This document shows, piece by piece, positions 43,914 through 51,012 of a stretch of DNA of 51,012 nt (the first letter of the stretch is position 1; every line of letters begins with the position of its first letter). The notes under the pieces were generated by a model. It was given only the letters and a program-made list of their open reading frames with translations, was not told where the DNA came from and made no database searches. The stretch is from Enterococcus thailandicus. Its GTDB lineage: Bacteria > Bacillota > Bacilli > Lactobacillales > Enterococcaceae. The position numbers and the translations under genes were made by a program. The DNA is taken from NCBI RefSeq assembly GCF_001886265.1, contig NZ_JXLE01000018.1:1-51012 (forward strand), read 5' to 3'.

Positions 43914-45260
43914 CTAGCGCATAGTTACGAATTCTTCTGCACCAGTTGGATGAATAGCCACTGTGTCATCAAAATCTGCTTTTGTTGCACCCATTTTGAT
44001 GGCAACAGCAAAACCTTGTAACATTTCATCTACACCTACACCAATAGCATGTAGCCCAACGATTTTTTCTTCTTTTCCAACACAAATCAGTTTCATTTCA
44101 CATTTTTGACGATAGTCACTCAGTGCAAAGTACATTGGAGTAAAACGTGAGCGATAAACTTTGATTTCTTTTTCACCATATTTTTTCAATGCCTCTTCTT
44201 CTGTCAAACCAATCGTAGCAATTGGTGGATGTGTAAAGATCACAGTCGGAACTAAGTTATAATCCAAATGTTCATCTTTCTTGTCATTAAATAAACGCTC
44301 TGATAACCGGCGTCCAGCAGCAATTGCCACTGGTGTTAGATCGATTTTCCCAATGACGTCACCCACAGCAAAAATATGTTCATCTGTTGTATTTTGATAC
44401 TTATCAACTTGAACAAAACCTTTTTTTGTAAGTGTTACATTTGTATTTTCTAGTCCAAGATTTTCAGTATTAGGTACACGACCACCCGCAAAAAGCACAC
44501 AATCACCCGTTAACGTATTACCGTTCTCAAAAACAACTGTATAGTCTTCTTCATTTTTGATAATCTCAACCGCTGTATGATTAGCAAAAGTCTTCATTCC
44601 TGCTGATTGGTATATTTCAATCAGGTTATCTGATAGCATCTTATCAAATGTGCGTAAGGGTCTTTCTTTTCGATATGCCCACATCACTTCACTACCAAAC
44701 CCTTGCAACACGCCAGAAAGTTCTGCAGCAATATATCCTGCACCTAGTACAACTGTTCGAGCTGGTAACTCAGTTAATTCAAAGAAACCGTTAGAATCAA
44801 TTGCGTATTCACCACCAGGGATTTTCATTTGACTTGCACGACCCCCTGTCGCAATTAAAATTTTAGGTGCTTGGTATTGTTCACCATTTACTTCAACTGT
44901 TTGACTATCAATAAATGTTGCATATCCCTTAATTGCATCTACTTGATTACTGTCTAATCCTCGTTGATAAGCTCCATGTAAAAAGTCGATATATTTTTGA
45001 CGTTTTTCTACTAATTCGGAAAAGTCAACCTTCGTTACATCTGCTTGAATTCCATAGCTTGATGCATCTCGCTCAATTGTTTCTAAAATCGTGCTTGCTT
45101 GCCACATCACTTTTTTAGGTACACAACCGACATTTACGCAAGTTCCGCCAAGTTCATTACTTTCAATCAATAAAACTTTCGCGCCATACATACCCGCACG
45201 GTTCGCAGAAGCAATCCCGCCGGATCCTCCACCAATCACGATATAATCATAGGTTTTCAT
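43914..45260 (-). CDS. gor: Glutathione-disulfide reductase
   Basis: 448 residues. FAD site [17 protein letters not shown], redox disulfide [18 protein letters not shown] site [17 protein letters not shown], and the C-terminal dimer His-Glu [13 protein letters not shown]. Keeps glutathione reduced with NADPH. Related flavoprotein disulfide reductases differ at the C-terminus; the match here is to Gor. Monocistronic. Confidence 0.95.
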   Translation of the reverse strand: MKTYDYIVIGGGSGGIASANRAGMYGAKVLLIESNELGGTCVNVGCVPKKVMWQASTILETIERDASSYGIQADVTKVDFSELVEKRQKYIDFLHGAYQRGLDSNQVDAIKGYATFIDSQTVEVNGEQYQAPKILIATGGRASQMKIPGGEYAIDSNGFFELTELPARTVVLGAGYIAAELSGVLQGFGSEVMWAYRKERPLRTFDKMLSDNLIEIYQSAGMKTFANHTAVEIIKNEEDYTVVFENGNTLTGDCVLFAGGRVPNTENLGLENTNVTLTKKGFVQVDKYQNTTDEHIFAVGDVIGKIDLTPVAIAAGRRLSERLFNDKKDEHLDYNLVPTVIFTHPPIATIGLTEEEALKKYGEKEIKVYRSRFTPMYFALSDYRQKCEMKLICVGKEEKIVGLHAIGVGVDEMLQGFAVAIKMGATKADFDDTVAIHPTGAEEFVTMR

Positions 45261-45296
45261 TTTGTTCCTCCTAGAAAAGACGAGTTGCCTCGGTCA

Positions 45297-46541
45297 TTAT
45301 TCTTTCTTTTTACGAATCATATCACCTGGTTTAACTGGTTGCTCAACCGGCATTGTTAAAATCATCATTGGATTTGGTGCACGGTCAATTGATTCGCCGT
45401 CCTCATTATACATAACTTCTACCGTTTGATAAAAATGATTGAACCCAGGACCATAAAACTCAATTTCATCCCCAATAGAAAATAAGTTTCTTTGACGAAT
45501 TGTCGCCATTTTCGTTTCAGTATCATAAGCTAAAACTTCTCCAACGAATTTATAAACAGGGATTTTACGTCGCGCACCAAATAATTGCTCGTTCTCACTC
45601 GGCGTATCATAATAAAATCCAGTTGCCAGTTCTCTTTGTGCAACTTTCCACAATTCATCAACCCACTCTTGTTTACATACATAATTTTCTGGATCAGCCA
45701 TATAACTATCTACCGCAGCTTTATAAACATTTGAAACCGTAGAAACATAATGAATTGATTTCATTCTACCTTCGATTTTAAAGCTGTCTACGCCGTTTTC
45801 GATTAGTTCAGGAATATGTTCGATCATTGACATATCTACAGCACTCATTGAAAATTCTTCTTCGATTTCTCCAGAATCTGTTAAACTATTACGTTCTTGA
45901 CCAAACGGCATATCAAACAAGCCATATTTCCAACGACATGATTGTGAACATCCACCACGGTTTGCATCACGCATCGACATGTGATTAGATAGCGTACAAC
46001 GACCAGAATACGAAATACACATAGCTCCATGGATGAATGCTTCTATCTCAATGTCCGTATTTTCACGAATAGCTGCAACTTCTTCCATTGATACTTCACG
46101 AGCCAAAACAACTCGTTCCAAGCCTTCCTCTTTCCAAAATTCCAAAGTTTCAAAATTGGTAGCAGAAGCTTGTGTTGACAAATGAATTGGTAACCCGGGT
46201 GCTTCTGTTGCACAAATTTCAATTAATGCTGGATCAGAGACAATCACAGCAGAAATACCAACATCACGTAAACTACGGAAAAATTCTCCCGCTCCTTCTT
46301 CGTTTCCTTCATGCGTAACCATATTTGCAGCTACATAAACTTTTGCTTGATGTTCTTTTGCAAAAGCAACACCTTCAGCCATTTCTTCATAAGTAAAATT
46401 ACCCGCGCGGCTTCGTAAACCATAAGCATTTCCACCGATATAAACAGCATCAGCACCATAATGAATAGCCGTTTTTAATTTTTCTAATGTTCCAGCCGGA
46501 GCTAAGACTTCCGGACGTTTTAATTTCTTTTTGGTTGTCAT
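45297..46541 (-). CDS. U32 peptidase-family protein, TrhP2/YrrO-like
   Basis: 414 residues (ATG at 46541). KRPEVLAPAGTLEKLKTAIHYGADAVYIGG at the start (given here in pieces: PEVLAPAG, GADAVYIGG), the U32 signature FIHGAMCISYSGRCTLSNHM, and CSQSCRW, with a beta C-terminal domain (PVKPGDMIRKKKE). Members hydroxylate U34 of tRNAs using prephenate (TrhP) or act on rRNA (RlhA), binding a 4Fe-4S cluster with Cys residues as here. Pairs with the next gene, as YrrN/YrrO in Bacillus; its ORF extends into that gene's 3' end. Confidence 0.85.
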   Translation of the reverse strand: MTTKKKLKRPEVLAPAGTLEKLKTAIHYGADAVYIGGNAYGLRSRAGNFTYEEMAEGVAFAKEHQAKVYVAANMVTHEGNEEGAGEFFRSLRDVGISAVIVSDPALIEICATEAPGLPIHLSTQASATNFETLEFWKEEGLERVVLAREVSMEEVAAIRENTDIEIEAFIHGAMCISYSGRCTLSNHMSMRDANRGGCSQSCRWKYGLFDMPFGQERNSLTDSGEIEEEFSMSAVDMSMIEHIPELIENGVDSFKIEGRMKSIHYVSTVSNVYKAAVDSYMADPENYVCKQEWVDELWKVAQRELATGFYYDTPSENEQLFGARRKIPVYKFVGEVLAYDTETKMATIRQRNLFSIGDEIEFYGPGFNHFYQTVEVMYNEDGESIDRAPNPMMILTMPVEQPVKPGDMIRKKKE

Positions 46542-46560
46542 TTTTCTTTCGTCATACTCC

Positions 46561-47484
46561 TTATTTGATTGAAGTAGGATCAATATAAAAGAATCCTGTA
46601 TCCAATTCTCGATTTTCTGGATGTAACTTGCGAACTTTCTCTGTTAATTCGTTTGCTATTCCTTCGTTCCAATTTCCTGCTAAAATATTATTTTTTGCTT
46701 CGACAAATAACTTAGCAATTTCAACAAAAGCTTCTCCTGAAGTGAATAAACCATCTAGTTTCCAAGTTTGATAATGATAAGTATTTAATTGTTCCAACTC
46801 GTTCATTAAATTCAAATCATTACTTGCAAAAATATGTGTGCCATGACTATCTTCGTAAATCGAATAGTGAGTTTCTTCTTTCTTAGGTTCAGAAATAAAA
46901 AGACCTCTTTCACGTCCAACTTCTTCTGTTTGTTGTGTATAGTTATAATAATTTTGTAATAGTGGTCGTTTTGATTGATGGATACAAGTAGCACCGTATA
47001 CTAAAATTTCTGTTGGAACTGCTAGTGATTCTGCCATTGCTTTCATCTCATCAAAAGGAACTTCTCTCGATAAAACAGCACCAACAGCTCCTTTTTTACT
47101 CCAAAAATTAATTTGGCGTGAGCTCGTTACCAGTGTTTCACCATCATAAATAAACGGCAAACGTAATTCTGGATTTTTCTTCATTGTATAAATAATTCCA
47201 GTGTCGCCTACCGTAATGACATCTGTTCCAATTTCTTTTAAAAATTGAAGATATTCTGGTACCTTTTTCATTTTTTCTGGATGAATAATACCGTTAACAG
47301 CGATATTCGCTTTTTTTCCATATTTATGTGCTAATTCAACTAATTCGCGCTGTTCTTTTCTAGTAAATGAAGCCGGCAAACGTAACCCGAATTGTTCTTC
47401 ACCAAAATATAAAGTATCAACACCTGCTTTTAGTAATTCTTCTGCTTGGTTAAATGATTCAACAGTAGTTATGATTTCGATCAT
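46561..47484 (-). CDS. U32 peptidase-family protein, TrhP1/YrrN-like
   Basis: 307 residues. VDTLYFGEEQFGLRLPASF near the start, then ILVYGATCIHQSKRPLLQNY in the U32 signature position. Shorter, lacks the second Cys cluster and C-terminal domain of the downstream partner. B. subtilis YrrN/YrrO are adjacent and work in tRNA hydroxylation; the same order and lengths are seen here. 'Peptidase' is a family name only. Confidence 0.82.
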   Translation of the reverse strand: MIEIITTVESFNQAEELLKAGVDTLYFGEEQFGLRLPASFTRKEQRELVELAHKYGKKANIAVNGIIHPEKMKKVPEYLQFLKEIGTDVITVGDTGIIYTMKKNPELRLPFIYDGETLVTSSRQINFWSKKGAVGAVLSREVPFDEMKAMAESLAVPTEILVYGATCIHQSKRPLLQNYYNYTQQTEEVGRERGLFISEPKKEETHYSIYEDSHGTHIFASNDLNLMNELEQLNTYHYQTWKLDGLFTSGEAFVEIAKLFVEAKNNILAGNWNEGIANELTEKVRKLHPENRELDTGFFYIDPTSIK

Positions 47485-47606
47485 AGTTACCTCCTTCTAC
47501 AACCTCATAATAGTAGCATAGGTCTAAAAACTTTCCAATAGTCCGTTATATTTAAAGTTGGATTTTCGAAAATATATTTTGGTTTTCTTAGTTAGAAAGT
47601 AAAAAA

Positions 47607-47645
47607 AATGACACAAAAATCAAAATTGATTTTTGTGTCATTTAT
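47607..47645 (-). terminator. clpC terminator
   Basis: AATGACACAAAAATCAA pairs with TTGATTTTTGTGTCATT; T-rich flanks. The gap 47485-47656 contains nothing else. Confidence 0.8.
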
Positions 47646-47656
47646 CCAATGTAAAT

Positions 47657-50143
47657 TCAGACAGAAACGATTTCCTTTTTAACTTTCGGTTCTCTAACAT
47701 TCAAAGTGATTTTCCCTTTCGAACCACCAATAGTTACTCGATCACCTAGATGAATCTCCCCACTAAGCAAAGCTTCACTCAATCGATCTTCGACTTCTTT
47801 TTGAAGAGCACGACGGATTGGACGAGCGCCATACTCTGGATCAAATCCAGCTTTACCAATGATATCAATTGCAGCTTGGGTAATTTTCACTTCAATATCT
47901 TGGTCTGCTAAACGTTTTACAATCGCTTTACTCATAATTTGAACAATTTCACGAATTTCTTCTTTGTTCAGAGAATGGAAGACTACTGTTTCATCAATTC
48001 TGTTCAAGAATTCGGGACGAAAGGCTTTCTTTAATTCTTCCAAAATTCTTTTTTGCATTGCTTTATGATCTTTTGTTAAATCTTGAACGTTAAATCCAAC
48101 ATTTTTTTCTTCTCGAATTTGTGTCGCTCCAATGTTCGATGTCATAATTAGAATTGTATTTCTAAAATCAACTTTTCTACCCTTTGAATCCGTCAAATGA
48201 CCATCATCAAGTACTTGTAATAATAAGTTAAAAACATCTGGATGTGCTTTTTCAACTTCATCTAACAAGATAACTGAATACGGTTTTTGGCGAATTTTTT
48301 CTGTTAATTGTCCACCTTCATCATAACCAACATAGCCTGGAGGCGAACCAATCAATCGACTAGTACTATATTTTTCCATAAATTCAGACATATCTACACG
48401 AATTAATGATTCTTCACTACCAAACATTACTTCGGATAAAGCTTTTGCAAGTTCTGTTTTTCCAACACCTGTTGGGCCAAGAAACATGAATGAACCAATT
48501 GGACGCTGTGGATCTTTCAACCCACTCCGTGCTCGACGAATTGCTCTAGATACTGCTTTAACCGCTTCGTCTTGTCCTACTACTCGTTCATGTAATAATG
48601 TTTCTAACTCTAACAAACGGTCGCTTTCTTTTTTCTCCAGTTGTTGTAATGGGACACCTGTCCATTCAGACACAACTGTTGCAACATCTTCATCCGTTAC
48701 TCGATTAGCGTAACCACTTGTATTTTTTTCTTCTATCAACAAAAGTTTTTCAAGCTTTTGTGTAGCTTTCTTTTCTTGGTTGCGCAAATGAGCTGCAGTT
48801 TCAAAATCCTGTTTTTGAATTGCTCTTTCTTTCTCACTAATTAAACGGTCAATCTCAGCTTTAACTACAACTGACTCGCTTACATCACTCGTTTGATCTA
48901 ATCGAACTTTTGCTGCCGATTCATCAATCAAATCAATTGCTTTATCTGGAAGCTGTCTAGAATTGATGTAGCGAATAGAAAGGATAACTGCAGCGCGTAA
49001 AGCTTCATCAGTAATTGCTACACCATGATGTTCTTCATAACGTGAACGTAACCCACGCAAGATTTCTTCTGCTTCTTCAGCTGAAGGTTCCTCTACCTGA
49101 ATACGTGCGAAACGTCTTTCTAAAGCAGAATCCTTTTCGATGTACTTTTGATATTCATCTAAGGTTGTCGCACCAATTGTTTGAAGTTCACCGCGCGCCA
49201 ATGCCGGCTTTAGAATATTTGATGCATCAATCGCGCCTTCAGCACCACCAGCGCCAATCAATGTATGTAGCTCATCAATAAACAAAATAACTTGGCCATC
49301 ATTATAAATTTCGTCAATTACTTTCTTCATACGATCTTCAAATTCGCCACGATATTTTGTTCCTGCCACTAAAGAACCCATATCTAGCATCATCAAGCGT
49401 TTTGAACGCATTTCTTCAGGTACTTCACCTAAAATAATTTTCTGAGCCAATCCTTCAGCAATGGCTGTTTTACCAACGCCTGGTTCTCCAACAAGAACAG
49501 GATTGTTTTTTGTTCGTCGACTTAATACTTGGATTACTCTTTTCACTTCTTTTGAACGACCTACAACAGGGTCTAATTTATTTTCTTTCGCTAATTTAGT
49601 TAAATCACGTGCTAATGAATCTAAGGTCGGTGTTCCTTTAACGGTCTGACGTTTGTCTTGCGGACTTCTCCGACGACTAGCATTATTTTTAGGTCCTTCA
49701 TTCATACCCATTTTTCGTTTAAGCATTTGGCGAACAGTAGAAACATCGACCCCTAGATTAATAAGAATGCGTGTAGCCATAATACTCTCATCTTTTAGTA
49801 AGCTAGCTAAAATCTGTTCTGTTCCGATTTTTTGAATATTCATTTTTTTTGCTTCGCTATTAGCTAATGCAAAAATTTGTTTCATTCGTGGTGAGTATGG
49901 GAGATAAATTCCTTCTGCATACTTATTTACGCCACCATAACCAATTAAATGTTCGATTTCTTCATAAATATCTGTTTCATTTACACCTAATTCACGTAAC
50001 ACTTTTCCAGCAATTCCATTAGGTTCTAAAACTAAAGCTAACAAAATATGTTCAGAACTAACAGATTGGTGTTTTAATCTTTTTGCTTCATCTTGCGCAA
50101 TTTCTAAAACTACTTGGGCCCGTTCATTAAAAAGTTCTTCCAT
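47657..50143 (-). CDS. clpC: ATP-dependent Clp protease ATP-binding subunit ClpC
   Basis: 828 residues from the ATG at 50143 (a TTG one codon earlier is possible). N-domain repeats (1-145, [17 protein letters not shown]), AAA1 with [18 protein letters not shown] middle domain ([20 protein letters not shown], ~430-450), AAA2 with [15 protein letters not shown] and the arginine fingers. Unfolds substrates for ClpP, working with McsB-type or MecA adaptors. In many Firmicutes mcsA and mcsB lie between ctsR and clpC; here they are absent and clpC directly follows ctsR (gap 6 bp). Confidence 0.97.
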   Translation of the reverse strand: MEELFNERAQVVLEIAQDEAKRLKHQSVSSEHILLALVLEPNGIAGKVLRELGVNETDIYEEIEHLIGYGGVNKYAEGIYLPYSPRMKQIFALANSEAKKMNIQKIGTEQILASLLKDESIMATRILINLGVDVSTVRQMLKRKMGMNEGPKNNASRRRSPQDKRQTVKGTPTLDSLARDLTKLAKENKLDPVVGRSKEVKRVIQVLSRRTKNNPVLVGEPGVGKTAIAEGLAQKIILGEVPEEMRSKRLMMLDMGSLVAGTKYRGEFEDRMKKVIDEIYNDGQVILFIDELHTLIGAGGAEGAIDASNILKPALARGELQTIGATTLDEYQKYIEKDSALERRFARIQVEEPSAEEAEEILRGLRSRYEEHHGVAITDEALRAAVILSIRYINSRQLPDKAIDLIDESAAKVRLDQTSDVSESVVVKAEIDRLISEKERAIQKQDFETAAHLRNQEKKATQKLEKLLLIEEKNTSGYANRVTDEDVATVVSEWTGVPLQQLEKKESDRLLELETLLHERVVGQDEAVKAVSRAIRRARSGLKDPQRPIGSFMFLGPTGVGKTELAKALSEVMFGSEESLIRVDMSEFMEKYSTSRLIGSPPGYVGYDEGGQLTEKIRQKPYSVILLDEVEKAHPDVFNLLLQVLDDGHLTDSKGRKVDFRNTILIMTSNIGATQIREEKNVGFNVQDLTKDHKAMQKRILEELKKAFRPEFLNRIDETVVFHSLNKEEIREIVQIMSKAIVKRLADQDIEVKITQAAIDIIGKAGFDPEYGARPIRRALQKEVEDRLSEALLSGEIHLGDRVTIGGSKGKITLNVREPKVKKEIVSV

Positions 50144-50149
50144 CAATCT

Positions 50150-50617
50150 TCACTTCCCATCTTCATAACTTAACCGTTCTAAAAAAGATCGTAGAATTCT
50201 AGCACGAATATGACCTTCTAAGTCACTGTAATTTAGAGTACTTTTTGCAATAGCACTAAGCATTAAGTTTCCTTCTTTTTTTGTAATCATCTTATCTTCA
50301 TATAGTTTTTGGATAATTGAAAATGAATCTTTTTCACTAATCGTTTCATCGAATAGCTGATTAATTTGGTCCAACATATGTCTCTTATCAGAAATTCGAA
50401 CTTTTGCAATTCTAATATAGCCTCCACCGCCGCGTTTACTTTCTACTAAATAACCGCGTTGGATAGTAAAACGAGTATTTATAACATAATTTATTTGCGA
50501 AGGAACGCAGTTAAAGAGGTCTGCCATTTCAATCCTTCGAATCTCAATCATTTCATTTTCTTCTAGAATTTTTTTTATATATGACTCAATTAAATCCGAG
50601 GTATTTTGATGTGCCAT
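50150..50617 (-). CDS. ctsR: Transcriptional repressor CtsR
   Basis: 155 residues from the ATG at 50617 (an ATG three codons earlier is also possible). N-terminal winged helix (LIESYIKKILEENEMIEIRR, then QINYVINTRFTIQRGYLVES) with the glycine-rich wing KRGGGGYIRIAK that senses temperature. C-terminal dimer domain. Represses heat-shock genes; it is first in its operon with clpC, and its operator lies upstream. Confidence 0.96.
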   Translation of the reverse strand: MAHQNTSDLIESYIKKILEENEMIEIRRIEMADLFNCVPSQINYVINTRFTIQRGYLVESKRGGGGYIRIAKVRISDKRHMLDQINQLFDETISEKDSFSIIQKLYEDKMITKKEGNLMLSAIAKSTLNYSDLEGHIRARILRSFLERLSYEDGK

Positions 50618-50630
50618 CTTCTTCATTCCC

Positions 50631-50656
50631 TTTGACTAATATTGACCTTAATTATA
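50631..50656 (-). promoter_or_regulatory. CtsR operator and ctsR promoter
   Basis: On the minus strand GGTCAAT-ATT-AGTCAAA (50647-50631) matches the CtsR box (A/G)GTCAAA-NAN-(A/G)GTCAAA with one difference. A -10 TATAAT (50656-50651) sits just upstream of it. The layout implies autorepression. Confidence 0.8.
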
Positions 50657-50762
50657 GCTAATTTAAACAAAGAATGAAAGGAGAATGCCTTTAGTTAATA
50701 AAAGTTTCAATAAAATACTATTTTAGAACAAAAAAAATACGGAATAATCTATTCCGTATTAA

Positions 50763-50836
50763 CGCGCCCAAGAGGAGTCGAACCCCTAACCTTTTGATCC
50801 GTAGTCAAACACTCTATCCAGTTGAGCTATGGGCGC
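50763..50836 (-). tRNA. tRNA-Arg (ACG)
   Basis: 74 nt cloverleaf on the minus strand: acceptor GCGCCCA/TGGGCGC, anticodon arm TTTGA-CT-ACG-GA-TCAAA, T arm GGTTCGACTCC. Anticodon ACG (its A is usually deaminated to inosine). CCA is not encoded. Confidence 0.95.
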
Positions 50837-50891
50837 ATATTCAATTAATAAAAATTATAAAACAAATTTAATAAAAAATCAATAAAAAAAA

Positions 50892-50965
50892 TCGGGAAGA
50901 CAGGATTCGAACCTGCGACCCCTTGGTCCCAAACCAAGTGCTCTACCAAGCTGAGCTACTTCCCG
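50892..50965 (-). tRNA. tRNA-Pro (TGG)
   Basis: 74 nt on the minus strand: acceptor CGGGAAG/CTTCCCG, anticodon arm CTTGG-TT-TGG-GA-CCAAG, T-loop GGTTCGAATCC. CCA not encoded. Confidence 0.95.
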
Positions 50966-50982
50966 AAAAAATAAAAAGACTA

Positions 50983-51012
50983 CGCGCCCAAGAGGAGTCG
51001 AACCCCTAACCT
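50983..51012 (-). tRNA. tRNA-Arg (partial, second copy)
   Basis: The 30 bp at the window edge are identical to the 3' end of the tRNA-Arg at 50763-50792, so a second tRNA-Arg(ACG) copy flanks tRNA-Pro. Anticodon is outside the window. Confidence 0.75.

Noticed and set aside
1-51012. CRISPR arrays, rRNA genes and insertion sequences
   Set aside because: No regularly spaced repeats, rRNA sequence or transposase was seen.

Overview
The window is low-GC Firmicute DNA. Its core genes (rpoB-rpoC, rplM-rpsI, ctsR-clpC, a flavin-based extracellular electron transfer locus) and protein sequences fit Enterococcus, closest in feel to the E. faecium group. The species call is an inference. The window holds two regions: an accessory region of stacked integrative elements (1 to about 18.2 kb) and an ordinary chromosomal region (18.2 to 51 kb).

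Accessory region. Element A covers the left edge to about 2.2 kb and shows only its end module: a Rep_trans/MobT-type initiator (partial), an excisionase and a tyrosine integrase. Element B runs from about 2.17 to 18.24 kb. It has its own integrase, excisionase-like protein, MobT/Rep_trans protein and a hairpin resembling the Tn916/ICEBs1 oriT, but no conjugation machinery, so it looks like an integrative mobilizable element (IME). Both integrases sit beside a copy of the 3' end of rpsI: the functional gene at 18193-18585 and a diverged but synonymous copy at 2170-2222. The two elements are therefore accreted in tandem at the same site. Element B carries a Fic toxin/antitoxin pair, a retron whose reverse transcriptase is fused to a trypsin-like protease (with a recognisable msr-msd RNA upstream), and a RiPP-like cluster. 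That cluster has a radical SAM/SPASM enzyme, an ABC exporter, three tiny Cys-rich precursor peptides, a membrane protein and a MacB-type ABC pair, with a divergent LytTR regulator and HPK10 kinase.

Chromosomal region. rpsI-rplM (with leader), argG-argH, dps, a type IV prepilin peptidase (comC) and msrA precede rpoC-rpoB. A Trp-like ABC transporter operon (binding protein, permease, ATPase) follows. It is preceded by a 20-codon leader ORF ending NNFYFSYFR, competing hairpins and an intrinsic terminator, which is the layout of ribosome-mediated attenuation by aromatic amino acids. birA comes next, then the electron transfer locus: demethylmenaquinone prenyltransferase, ApbE-type flavin transferase and PplA lipoprotein on one strand, and ndh2, eetA, eetB and a polyprenyl diphosphate synthase on the other. 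Glutathione reductase, two U32 peptidase-family proteins (TrhP-like), clpC, ctsR and a tRNA cluster (Arg-ACG, Pro-TGG, partial Arg) close the window.

The strongest candidates for undescribed biology are the Cys-peptide/radical SAM cluster, the RT-protease retron, and the FYFSYF leader-peptide attenuator.
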